Source of the DNA: Chryseobacterium sp. CY350 | GTDB taxonomy: Bacteria > Bacteroidota > Bacteroidia > Flavobacteriales > Weeksellaceae | Length of the DNA stretch: 64,000 nucleotides | Direction of reading: 5' to 3' | Assembly (NCBI RefSeq): GCF_027945075.1 | Contig: NZ_CP116034.1 | Location: 1 to 64,000 of the forward strand | In this document: positions 16,775-25,523 of the stretch, piece after piece | Layout: the number at the start of each line of letters is the position of its first letter | How positions within the stretch are numbered: the stretch's first letter is position 1 | The notes under the pieces: generated by a model | What the model was told of the DNA's origin: nothing | Seen by the model: only the letters and a program-made list of their open reading frames with translations | Database searches by the model: none | Position numbers and translations under genes: made by a program

Positions 16775-17434
16775 CTATTCTGAAAATCTCATTAAAAAAT
16801 AGCTTGAAAACAGCCCATAATAATTGTTGAAAATCAGAAACAACATAAAAGCTGCAAAAATGATAGGGAATAGGAAAGATTGAGGTCTGTAGACTATTCT
16901 TTTCGGCATTGTAGTTACCCAAATTACAATTAAAATCAAAGGACCTGCAATAATTGGTAAATTTTCTAAGCTGTATCTTGATGTTGTTGCTAAATGATTT
17001 TCAATTAAAAAATTGTATACAAAATATTGTAACGGAACATAGATCATTCCAAACACAAAAGTGAAAACGGCGGGAACGTATTTTTTTAATTTTAAGAAAT
17101 TTAAACTTAATAAAACTGCTCCAAAAAATGTTCCCAAAAAAAAGCTTGAAACCAAAATCAATGTTCTGGAATATAGTTTTACAGCGGACGGATCATTTGT
17201 AATATGATCTTTCCAGTCTTCTGTTTCCTCATCCTTTTTTGCTGCTTCAGTTTCTTTTTTATGTTGAATAATATTTTGAATATTGATTTTTTCTGCCTCA
17301 GTAAAAACCCGTCCTCTTTCTTCAAGGATTTCAGACGCCATTTGAACAGCTTCAGGAACGAAGCGGTTTTCGGGGTTTAAATAATTTTCCAGTTCCTTAT
17401 TGGAAAGTTTACTTAAAACATTTCTTTTTACCAT
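16775..17434 (-). CDS. Hypothetical membrane protein
   Basis: A 219-residue protein not recognised. The N-terminal third is soluble and charged, containing SNKELENYLNPENRFVPEAVQMASEILEERGR, a short helical motif that recurs in small Bacteroidota membrane proteins. Residues about 95-215 contain four to five hydrophobic segments, so it is likely an inner-membrane protein with a cytoplasmic head. It follows metG on the same strand, but a strong terminator at 17441-17470 separates the two genes, so it probably has its own promoter or depends on read-through. Confidence 0.75.
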   Translation of the reverse strand: MVKRNVLSKLSNKELENYLNPENRFVPEAVQMASEILEERGRVFTEAEKINIQNIIQHKKETEAAKKDEETEDWKDHITNDPSAVKLYSRTLILVSSFFLGTFFGAVLLSLNFLKLKKYVPAVFTFVFGMIYVPLQYFVYNFLIENHLATTSRYSLENLPIIAGPLILIVIWVTTMPKRIVYRPQSFLFPIIFAAFMLFLIFNNYYGLFSSYFLMRFSE

Positions 17435-17440
17435 TATTCA

Positions 17441-17470
17441 GAAAAAATGGGCATCAGAAAATGCCCATTT
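17441..17470 (-). terminator. Terminator of metG
   Basis: Perfect arms AAATGGGCAT (17445-17454) and ATGCCCATTT (17461-17470), 6-base loop; on the minus strand it is followed by a T-rich tract. It lies 22 bases after the metG stop. Confidence 0.85.
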
Positions 17471-17491
17471 GTATATTTTAAGATTTAAAAA

Positions 17492-19525
17492 TTATCCAAT
17501 CTCAATGCCATTTTCTACTGTTTCATCCGGCGTCACAAAAGACAACTTTCCGTCTGCTTTTGTCGTTAATAACAACATTCCCTGAGATTCTATCCCTCTT
17601 ATTTTTCTCGGAGCCAGATTTAATAAAATCATTACTTGCTTTCCGATCACTTCTTCAGGAGTAAAACTTTCTGCGATTCCGGAAACAACAGTTCTCACAT
17701 CTACACCTGTATCAACTTTAAGTTTTAATAATTTATCTGCTTTTTCTACTTTTTCAGCCTCCAAAATAGTGGCTGTTCTCAAGTCGATTTTCGTAAAATC
17801 ATCGAACTGTATTTCGTTTTTCATTGGGTTGGCGTTAGGATTTGTTTTTTTATTGCTTTGTTTGGTATTTTCAAGTTTCTGGATTTGAAAATCAATCACA
17901 TCGTCTTCAATTTTTGAGAAAAGAAGAGACGATTCGTTGATCTGATGTCCGGTTTTAATTAAGATTTTTTCATTTTTAATGTCGCTCCAATTTAATTGTG
18001 AAACATTAAACATCTTCTGTAATTTTTCTGCACTGAAAGGTAAAAACGGTTCACAAATTTGGGCTAAACCAACTGCAATTTGTGCAGCGATGAAAAGTGA
18101 ATTTGCCGCCTTCTCAGGATTGTCTTTAATGGTTTTCCAAGGTTCTTCAATTTGTAAATATTGATTTCCGAATCTTGCCAAATTCATCATTGAAGTCAAA
18201 GCATTTCTGAATTCGTAGTTTTCTAAAAAGGTTTCAACTTCTGTTGCTGCTTTTGTAATCTCGTTGAGTTCATCAGCATTTTCATTTCCTGAAGGAATAA
18301 TTCCGTCATAGTATTTATGAATTAAAACAGCAACTCGGTTGATGAAGTTTCCGAAGATTCCAACTAATTCAGAATTATTCTTTGTCTGAAAATCCTTCCA
18401 TGTAAAATTATTATCTTTCGTTTCCGGAGCTGAGGAAAGTAAAGCATAACGTAAAACATCTTGCTGTCCCGGGAATTCTTCAACATATTCATGAGCCCAA
18501 ACCGCCCAGTTTCTTGAAGTTGAAATTTTATCGTTTTCAAGATTTAAAAATTCAAAAGCCGGAACGTTTTTAGGCATAATGTAATCGCCGTGAGCTTTCA
18601 TCATCGCAGGGAAAATAATACAGTGGAAGACGATATTATCTTTTCCGATAAAATGAACCAAATCAGATTCTTCACTTTGCCAGTAATCTTTCCAGTCTTT
18701 TCCGTTTTTCTCTGCCCATTCTTTGGTGAAAGAAATATATCCGATCGGTGCATCAAACCACACATAAAGTACTTTTCCCTCTGCGTTTGGAAGCGGAACA
18801 GGAACGCCCCAGTTGAGATCTCTGGTCATGGCACGAGGTTTTAAACCGTCTGTTAACCAAGATTTTACCTGTCCATAAACATTTGGTTTCCAATCGTCTT
18901 TATGACCTTCGATAATCCATTCGTTTAGGAAATCTTCATATTCATTTAAAGGTAAATACCAGTTTTTTGTATCTTTTTTAATAGGAATATTTCCGCTCAA
19001 CATTGATTTTGGATTAATCAGTTCAGAGGGAGAAAGGGTAGAACCACATCTCTCGCACTGATCTCCGTAAGCATTTTCGTTGCCGCAATTCGGGCATGTT
19101 CCTACAATATATCGGTCGGCTAAAAATTCATTTGCCTGCTCATCAAAATACTGTTCTGAAACTTCTTCAGTAAATTTTCCTTTGTCGTGTAGCGTTCTGA
19201 AAAAATCCTGGCTCGTCTGGTAATGCTTTTTAGAAGTTGTTCTGGAATATTCGTCAAAAGAAATACCCAGATCCGAAAAAGACTTTTTGATGACCTCATG
19301 GTATTGATCGACAATATTCTGTGGTGTAACACCTTCTTTTTTTGCTCTTATGGTAATAGGAATTCCGTGTTCATCTGAACCGCAGATAAAAGCAACATCT
19401 TTTCCAGATCTTCTCTGAAATCTTGCGTAAACATCTGCAGGAATATAAACACCCGCCAAATGCCCTATATGAACCGGTCCGTTTGCGTAAGGCAAAGCTG
19501 CCGTAATCATTTTTCTGTTTGACAT
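17492..19525 (-). CDS. metG: Methionyl-tRNA synthetase
   Basis: MetRS charges tRNA(Met) with methionine and is essential. The 677-residue protein has the class I signature HIGH at residues 19-22, the knuckle [18 protein letters not shown] with four zinc-binding cysteines near residues 143-160, and the KMSKS loop as KISTS (DKISTSRNW, about residue 335). The anticodon-binding alpha-bundle follows. The C-terminal 110 residues form a Trbp111/EMAP-like tRNA-binding domain ([29 protein letters not shown]), as in many bacterial MetRS dimers. A TATCTTTG box lies upstream at 19549-19556. Length and motifs are normal. Confidence 0.98.
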   Translation of the reverse strand: MSNRKMITAALPYANGPVHIGHLAGVYIPADVYARFQRRSGKDVAFICGSDEHGIPITIRAKKEGVTPQNIVDQYHEVIKKSFSDLGISFDEYSRTTSKKHYQTSQDFFRTLHDKGKFTEEVSEQYFDEQANEFLADRYIVGTCPNCGNENAYGDQCERCGSTLSPSELINPKSMLSGNIPIKKDTKNWYLPLNEYEDFLNEWIIEGHKDDWKPNVYGQVKSWLTDGLKPRAMTRDLNWGVPVPLPNAEGKVLYVWFDAPIGYISFTKEWAEKNGKDWKDYWQSEESDLVHFIGKDNIVFHCIIFPAMMKAHGDYIMPKNVPAFEFLNLENDKISTSRNWAVWAHEYVEEFPGQQDVLRYALLSSAPETKDNNFTWKDFQTKNNSELVGIFGNFINRVAVLIHKYYDGIIPSGNENADELNEITKAATEVETFLENYEFRNALTSMMNLARFGNQYLQIEEPWKTIKDNPEKAANSLFIAAQIAVGLAQICEPFLPFSAEKLQKMFNVSQLNWSDIKNEKILIKTGHQINESSLLFSKIEDDVIDFQIQKLENTKQSNKKTNPNANPMKNEIQFDDFTKIDLRTATILEAEKVEKADKLLKLKVDTGVDVRTVVSGIAESFTPEEVIGKQVMILLNLAPRKIRGIESQGMLLLTTKADGKLSFVTPDETVENGIEIG

Positions 19526-19548
19526 TTATAGTATAGTTTTAAGTTTTG

Positions 19549-19556
19549 CAAAGATA
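19549..19556 (-). promoter_or_regulatory. -7 promoter box of metG
   Basis: On the minus strand TATCTTTG ends 23 bases before the metG start codon, matching TAnnTTTG. No clear -33 TTG was found at the ideal distance. Confidence 0.55.
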
Positions 19557-19637
19557 AAGATTATTTAGTTAAATCTTTTTTTGACTTAGATGAATCTTAA
19601 ATTACAAGAAAAAACACAAAAAGCCTATAATTTGTTA

Positions 19638-19821
19638 AACATACGTTTAATTTAATACGGTATGTTAACTATATGTTATGTAATGAATAATTTAGCGTAA
19701 AGTTTTGATAGATAAGAAACTAACTAATAATGATCTATCAATTTACATAATATTAACTTAATATTATAAAATTTTATGATAATTGTAAATTTTTTTTAAA
19801 TTGCAAGACTGCTGTGGCAGT
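19638..19821. promoter_or_regulatory. Regulatory-looking inverted repeats upstream of susC
   Basis: The 336-base gap between metG and susC holds three inverted repeats: AACATAC/GTATGTT (19638-19644, 19660-19666), TTGATAGAT/ATCTATCAA (19705-19713, 19733-19741) and ACTGC/GCAGT with a TGTG loop (19808-19821). The first two have spacings that fit dimeric DNA-binding proteins; the last could be a leader-RNA hairpin. No convincing TAnnTTTG box was found. This is the only long untranslated region before the sus-like genes. Confidence 0.4.
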
Positions 19822-19861
19822 TTATTATCAAACAAAAAGAACTATATAAAAAATAATATTT

Positions 19862-22735
19862 GTGAAAAACTTTACGACGGTATTAAAAATTGCTCCTGCA
19901 TTTTTATTGGCTAGTACAATAATGCAAGCGCAGACACAAGATTCTACAACCAAAGAGAAAGAAATTGAAGAGGTTGTATTAATCGGGTATGGGAAGCAAA
20001 AGAAATCAGACTTAACCGGAGCAATTACCTCCGTGACAGAGAAGGAATTTAATAAAGGAGCAATTGTTTCTGCAGATCAGCTGATTAATGGAAAAGCTCC
20101 TGGAGTGAGAATTACAAATTCCGGAGGTTCACCAGATTCTGCTCCAAATATTAGAATTAGGGGAGGGTCTTCAATCTCTGCACAAAACAACCCGTTAATA
20201 GTAATCGACGGTGTTCCTTTAGATTTTGTAAGTGCTGCCGGTTCAGCAAACCCTCTCAATTTAGTAAACCCAAATGATATTGAGTCTTTCTCAATATTGA
20301 AAGATGCTTCTGCTACTGCTATTTATGGTTCCAGAGCTTCAAATGGGGTAATTATAATTACTACAAAAAAAGGAGGAGGAAAATTAAAGGTTAACTTTAA
20401 TACCAATGTATCAGTTGGTGAAGTAACAAAGTTTGCAGATGTAATGAATTCTAAAGATTTTGTTGATTATGTAAGTAAATATTTCCCGGAGAGTAGATGG
20501 AAACTTGGGGTTGGAGGAGTAGTAAGTTCTCCCACAACAACTGGGACAATTTACGATACTGATTGGCAAGATGCTATTTACAGAACTTCTGTATCAACTG
20601 ACAATAACGTAAGTTTATCCGGAGCACTATTTGATAAAAAGTTGCCTGTTAGATTATCATTAGGATATAATAGAACTGAAGGTGTTGTTAAAACTAGTGA
20701 TTACGAAAGATTTTCCGGAGCATTGAGATTTACACCTACATTATTTGACAAGCATTTAAAAATTGATGTCAACGCAAAGGGGATTATATCAGATTTAAAT
20801 GCAATTGATCAAGATGCCGCTATTGGAGGAGCTATATCTATGGATCCTACTAAGCCAATCTATGTTTCTCAAACAGGCTTAAGCGGTAATCCTTACAATA
20901 GATTCGGCGGCTTTTATCAGAACACCGCTTTAGTAAGCAATCAGTATAATGCTATCGGACAATCAAATCCGCTTGCAGTTTTATTACAAAGAACCTCTCC
21001 TCAGAATATTAAAAAATTGTTAGGTAATGTAGAACTCGATTATAAAATGCATTTCTTACCTGAGTTGAGAGCGGTTGTAAATTTAGGAATAGAAACTTCA
21101 GAATCTAATTTAGAAACTGTTTTTGGTGATAACGCAATTCAGACCTACAGATTAGTAAACAAAGCATCTACACCTAATGATTATGTTTTTAATCCAGGAG
21201 TGAATTATCGTGAGAGACAAAACATTCTAAACAAGACATTAGATTCATATTTGGTATATGAAAAAAATTATTCGGGCTTTGTATCACACTTCCTTATTCA
21301 GGGAGGATATTCTTATCAAAGCTTTAGAAATGAGGGTCATAAAGATGAATTTAGATATAATAATGACACGGGAATAAGAGAAAGTTTTGTACAGTTCCCA
21401 TTATTGAATCCGAACAACAACTATTATAATTTGACCAATCTTCAGTCTTTCATTGGAAGAACGAATATTGACTTGGTGAATAAGTATTTATTTACCGCCA
21501 CGCTTAGAGCAGATGCTTCTTCTCTATTTAGAAAAGATATTAGATGGGGATACTTCCCTTCAGTTGCGTTTGCATGGAAAATTAATGAAGAAAGTTTCTT
21601 GAAAGACTCTAAAAGTGTAAGAGAGTTAAAACTGAGATTAGGATGGGGTCAAACAGGTCAGCAAGATATTACGCAAATTGCAGGATACTATCCATCGAGA
21701 GCTTTATTTCAGGAAGGAAATGCAGGTTCACAATATTTTCCAGGAATCGGAACTTACAGTGCAATACCATTTAATGATGAGCTTACTTGGGAGAAAGCTA
21801 CAACTATGAACGCAGGTTTGGATTTCTCATTATTTAAGAATAATTTAATTACAGGTAGTTTAGATGTTTACCGCACTGAAACGAGTGATTTATTAGCTAA
21901 GGTTCCGTATCCGGCAGGGCAGTTTTTAACGAATGAATTTGTGCGAAATGTTGGAAGTACAGAAAACAATGGTGTAGAATTAAACCTAACTTTAAATCCG
22001 GTAAAAACAGACAATGTTACATGGAGTATTTCTGGTAATATGGGATATAATAAAGGTAAAGTCAAAAATTTAGATCAGTTAGAGTTGATTCAGGGTCAAG
22101 ATGGTGGATTGCCAGTAGGTACTGGAAATATTTTAGCATACAACGCAGTAGGTTCTCAGCCTTTTTCTGCAAACGTTTATGAGCAAGTTTATGATAACGT
22201 CGGTAATCCTCTAGCGGGAGTTGTAGTAGACAGAAATAATGACGGAATCATTAACACAAAAGATAAGTACTTTACAGCAATAAGACCAAACTGGACGTAT
22301 GGTTTCAGTACCTCTTTTAATTATAAAAAGTTTGATTTCAGTACTAGTTTAAGAGGTCAGATTGGTGGAAAAGTTTTTAATGCCAGAAAATTATCTCAAG
22401 GATACAGACAAAGTTCTGTACCACAAAATGGATTATCAGTTAATAACGCCAATTCTTATGCAGCGGTATCACCATTCGATAATATTACAGATACTGTAAT
22501 TTATTCAGATTTCTTTTTAGAAGATGCTTCTTTCTTAAGAATGGATAATGCTACGTTAGGCTACTTAATCGAAAATGCTTTTAAAAATACTAATATAAGA
22601 GTTTACGCTTCGGTAAATAATGCTTTTGTAATCACAAAATACAAAGGCATGGATCCTGAAAACTTTAACGGTGTTGACAATAATTTTTATCCAAGACCAC
22701 GAGTATATACTGTTGGTTTTAATCTTAACTTTTAA
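19862..22735 (+). CDS. susC: SusC-like TonB-dependent outer-membrane transporter
   Basis: Outer-membrane pore importing maltooligosaccharides with its SusD lid. The 957-residue protein has a signal peptide (cleaved near residue 24, MQAQ), a plug domain with EEVVLIGYGKQKKSDLTGAITSV as the SusC-type motif, DQLINGKAPGVRITNSGGSP, RIRGGSSISAQNNPLIVIDGVP and the typical ILKDASATAIYGSRASNGVIIITTKKG, then a 22-strand barrel ending in YTVGFNLNF. The CarboxypepD-regulatory-like domain found in many SusC proteins is absent. The start is GTG at 19862. The following susD is 9 bases away. The starch substrate is inferred from the GH97 and GH13 neighbours. Confidence 0.95.
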   Translation: MKNFTTVLKIAPAFLLASTIMQAQTQDSTTKEKEIEEVVLIGYGKQKKSDLTGAITSVTEKEFNKGAIVSADQLINGKAPGVRITNSGGSPDSAPNIRIRGGSSISAQNNPLIVIDGVPLDFVSAAGSANPLNLVNPNDIESFSILKDASATAIYGSRASNGVIIITTKKGGGKLKVNFNTNVSVGEVTKFADVMNSKDFVDYVSKYFPESRWKLGVGGVVSSPTTTGTIYDTDWQDAIYRTSVSTDNNVSLSGALFDKKLPVRLSLGYNRTEGVVKTSDYERFSGALRFTPTLFDKHLKIDVNAKGIISDLNAIDQDAAIGGAISMDPTKPIYVSQTGLSGNPYNRFGGFYQNTALVSNQYNAIGQSNPLAVLLQRTSPQNIKKLLGNVELDYKMHFLPELRAVVNLGIETSESNLETVFGDNAIQTYRLVNKASTPNDYVFNPGVNYRERQNILNKTLDSYLVYEKNYSGFVSHFLIQGGYSYQSFRNEGHKDEFRYNNDTGIRESFVQFPLLNPNNNYYNLTNLQSFIGRTNIDLVNKYLFTATLRADASSLFRKDIRWGYFPSVAFAWKINEESFLKDSKSVRELKLRLGWGQTGQQDITQIAGYYPSRALFQEGNAGSQYFPGIGTYSAIPFNDELTWEKATTMNAGLDFSLFKNNLITGSLDVYRTETSDLLAKVPYPAGQFLTNEFVRNVGSTENNGVELNLTLNPVKTDNVTWSISGNMGYNKGKVKNLDQLELIQGQDGGLPVGTGNILAYNAVGSQPFSANVYEQVYDNVGNPLAGVVVDRNNDGIINTKDKYFTAIRPNWTYGFSTSFNYKKFDFSTSLRGQIGGKVFNARKLSQGYRQSSVPQNGLSVNNANSYAAVSPFDNITDTVIYSDFFLEDASFLRMDNATLGYLIENAFKNTNIRVYASVNNAFVITKYKGMDPENFNGVDNNFYPRPRVYTVGFNLNF

Positions 22736-22744
22736 TATACTACA

Positions 22745-24313
22745 ATGAAAAATATAAAATTTAAATTACTTGCTTTAAGTACAGTACTATTATTAGCTAC
22801 AAGTTCTTGTATTGGTGATTTGGATACAGAACCTAAATATGATTATACGTTAGAGCAACTTATTGCACAAGATCCCAATGCCGTAGAAGGTTTACTTTCT
22901 AGGTTATACGCAAGTTATGCATTATCAAGTGTAAGAGGATCTGGTGAATCAGATGTTGCAGGTGCTGATCCTGGAGAATCGCCGTTTATTAGAGGTCTCA
23001 TCAATTTGGAAGATTTTACGGCAGACGGTATGAAAAACAGATGGGGAGATAATGGTCTAGATCAATTAACAACTACCTCAAACTGGACTGATAGTAATAA
23101 GTTCTTCAGATATGTTTATGATCGACTATATTACATCATTCCTCAGGCAACTAATTTGATTCTTATTTTAAACAAGGATGACGTAAATTATTCAAAGAAA
23201 GCAGAAGCAATTGGCGAACTAAAATTTTTAAGAGCTTTATCTTATTACTACATCATCGATTTATTCGGAAAAGGTGCATTAGTGACAGATGCTAATTTTG
23301 GAACAACAACTGCTCTTCCTCAGTCTTCAAGAACAGAATTGTTTAATTACGTAGAAAGCCAACTTATTGAGGCTGAGGCAGCATTACCAGAAACAAATTC
23401 TTATGGAAGAGCTAATAAAGCTACCGTTCAGTTTCTTTTAGCAAAATTATATCTAAACGCAGAAGTATATACGGGAACGAACAGATATAGTAATGCTGTT
23501 ACGTACTTAAATAAAGTAATTGCGGGAGGTTACAGTCTTGAAAGTAATTTTTCTAAAAACTTTAGAACAGATAATAATACATCAAATGAAATTATATTTC
23601 CTTTGATCGCAGATGCAATTTCAAGTCAGAGTTTTGGAAATACAACTTACATTATCCAGGGTAGCCTTAGCATAGAAACAATGACACCACAAACCTATGG
23701 TTCTGTGGGTCCAGATGCAGGTGCATGGGCAGGCCACAGAGCTACTAAAGCCTGGTATGGTTTATTTGGAAACTCTGCGGCGGCGCTTACTGCAAGTACA
23801 GATCAGAGAGCAAAATTGTTTTGGACTACAGGTCACAGCTATGAAATGACTGATTACAAAGTATGGAAAGATGGATATCCATCTGTAAAATTCCAAAACG
23901 TAAATACTGCAGGCAACGGTACTTCGTCATTGTTTGTTTCTACAGATTTTCCTTTATTCAGACTAAGTGATGCATATCTAATGTATGCTGAATGTGCGGT
24001 TAGAGGTGCTGCGGGAGCAGATATGGCATTAGCTCAGACCTATTTTAATCAAGTTAGAAACAGATCAAATGCTGGGAATCTTACATTGTCACTTCAAAAT
24101 ATTTTGGACGAAAGAGGGAGAGAGCTTAATTTGGAAGGAGTTAGAAGACAAGATTTAATTAGATTTGGAAAATTTACCGGAGGTTCTTACTTATGGCCAT
24201 GGAAAGGAGGCTCGAAAGATGGTACATCAATTTCTGATAACTACAAGCTTTTCCCTATTCCGGCAACAGCGTTGCAGTCTAATCCTAATTTGACACAAAA
24301 TCCTGGTTATTAA
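22745..24313 (+). CDS. susD: SusD-like surface glycan-binding lipoprotein
   Basis: Outer-membrane lipoprotein that caps SusC and binds oligosaccharides. The lipobox gives Cys22 (LLATSSCIGD). The 522-residue body has the SusD/RagB TPR framework, with AEAIGELKFLRALSYYYIIDLFGK, the N-terminal SusD motif, and the C-terminal RDLIRFGKF-like element (ERGRELNLEGVRRQDLIRFGKF) and PIPATALQSNPNLTQNPGY, which is the classic end of SusD proteins. Nine bases after susC, so translationally linked. Ligand specificity inferred from context. Confidence 0.95.
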   Translation: MKNIKFKLLALSTVLLLATSSCIGDLDTEPKYDYTLEQLIAQDPNAVEGLLSRLYASYALSSVRGSGESDVAGADPGESPFIRGLINLEDFTADGMKNRWGDNGLDQLTTTSNWTDSNKFFRYVYDRLYYIIPQATNLILILNKDDVNYSKKAEAIGELKFLRALSYYYIIDLFGKGALVTDANFGTTTALPQSSRTELFNYVESQLIEAEAALPETNSYGRANKATVQFLLAKLYLNAEVYTGTNRYSNAVTYLNKVIAGGYSLESNFSKNFRTDNNTSNEIIFPLIADAISSQSFGNTTYIIQGSLSIETMTPQTYGSVGPDAGAWAGHRATKAWYGLFGNSAAALTASTDQRAKLFWTTGHSYEMTDYKVWKDGYPSVKFQNVNTAGNGTSSLFVSTDFPLFRLSDAYLMYAECAVRGAAGADMALAQTYFNQVRNRSNAGNLTLSLQNILDERGRELNLEGVRRQDLIRFGKFTGGSYLWPWKGGSKDGTSISDNYKLFPIPATALQSNPNLTQNPGY

Positions 24314-24331
24314 TAACTAAAATTATTCAGA

Positions 24332-25444
24332 ATGAAAAATATATTTAAAATATTTCTTTTGGGTGTAATAGCATCTTTTATTATTTCTTGCCAACAAGAT
24401 GATGATAAAGCAATGCTTAATAATACATCTCAAAGTACTTTATCAGTAAATAAAACATCTATAGTTTTAGATGAAACCATTGCAGATCAGGCGGCACTTA
24501 TATTCACATATAAAAATCCTACTTTCAGTCCGGCTGTACAGTTTACGAATGCTGTTGAGTTCGCTGTTGCAGGAACTAATTTTAATCCTAGTACAACGCG
24601 GGATGTTGCTATGGATCAAAATACATTTTCTTTAACACATCTTCAACTTAATAATATTTTGGCTGATTTAAGTATTGCGCCAAATTCATTAAAAACAATT
24701 GAAGTTAGATTAAAATCAAATGTAAACACTGTTACTCCGTTTCATTCAAATGTTTTAACAGTGAGTATGACGGGTTATACGCCTAATCCAGATCTTATTT
24801 TTCCCAAAATCAATGTTCCTGGAGGATACGCTGGAGCAGCGGGCTATGCAGACTGGACGCCTGCTAATGCACCAAACTTATTCTCACCTGGAAAAAACAG
24901 TCAATATAGAGGATTTATATATGTAAATGCTTCAAATAGTGAATACAAGTTCACCATCAATCAGGATTGGGCAGGAGATAAAGGAGATGACGGCACATTG
25001 ACAGGTAAGCTTGTTGAAACCGGTGAACAAAATATTAAAGCTGCCACCGCAGGTGCATATTACGTAAAAGTAGATTGGACTGCGAATACATATTCGTCCA
25101 TTCTTGCAAACTTTGGAGTAATTGGAGATGCCACTCCAACAGGATGGAATTCGGATACAGATTTTGTCTACAATCCAACGACTAAGACCTACGTAATTAA
25201 TTCAATTGCACTAAACAGCACCGGAGTATTCAAATTTAGAGCAAATGATGACTGGCAACTAAAATTCCAGCCAGCGAGTGTTGATCAGACTTTATCTTCA
25301 GGAACAGGAGTGCAGTCTTTCATGAGTTCAGAAGGAACTGTAACTGGTGATCCTGCTTACAAAGTTGGTGCGGCCGGTAATTATAAAATTGAATTGGATT
25401 TACACAATGCAGCTTATTATAAGCTAACTGTCACAAAATTGTAA
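24332..25444 (+). CDS. SusE/SusF-like starch-binding surface lipoprotein
   Basis: A 370-residue lipoprotein with lipobox Cys20 (SFIISCQQDD). The N-terminal part is the SusE Ig-like domain (LSVNKTSIVLDETIADQAALIFTYKNP), followed by two beta-sandwich carbohydrate-binding units; the second starts NFGVIGDATPTGWNSDTDFVYNP, a motif seen in SusE and SusF starch-binding modules, with Trp residues likely stacking on glucose rings. It lies 18 bases after susD and completes the surface binding complex. A terminator-like hairpin follows at 25466. Whether it is SusE or a fused SusE/F is uncertain. Confidence 0.88.
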   Translation: MKNIFKIFLLGVIASFIISCQQDDDKAMLNNTSQSTLSVNKTSIVLDETIADQAALIFTYKNPTFSPAVQFTNAVEFAVAGTNFNPSTTRDVAMDQNTFSLTHLQLNNILADLSIAPNSLKTIEVRLKSNVNTVTPFHSNVLTVSMTGYTPNPDLIFPKINVPGGYAGAAGYADWTPANAPNLFSPGKNSQYRGFIYVNASNSEYKFTINQDWAGDKGDDGTLTGKLVETGEQNIKAATAGAYYVKVDWTANTYSSILANFGVIGDATPTGWNSDTDFVYNPTTKTYVINSIALNSTGVFKFRANDDWQLKFQPASVDQTLSSGTGVQSFMSSEGTVTGDPAYKVGAAGNYKIELDLHNAAYYKLTVTKL

Positions 25445-25465
25445 AATATATCTTATTTAACAACA

Positions 25466-25497
25466 AAAACTGTTGCTTTACAGCAGCAGTTTTTTTA
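25466..25497 (+). terminator. Hairpin terminator inside the sus-like locus
   Basis: Arms AACTGTTGCT (25468-25477) and AGCAGCAGTT (25482-25491) pair with a single G-U pair, 4-base loop, followed by TTTTTATTTTT. It lies between the susE-like and GH97 genes and could set a lower level of enzyme relative to surface proteins. Confidence 0.75.
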
Positions 25498-25523
25498 TTT
25501 TTAAAGTTTATAATAAATCTAAC

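Noticed and set aside
25473..25523. An extended N-terminus of the GH97 protein from a TTG
   Set aside because: The extension starts within a terminator hairpin and would put residues before a perfect signal peptide that begins at 25524.
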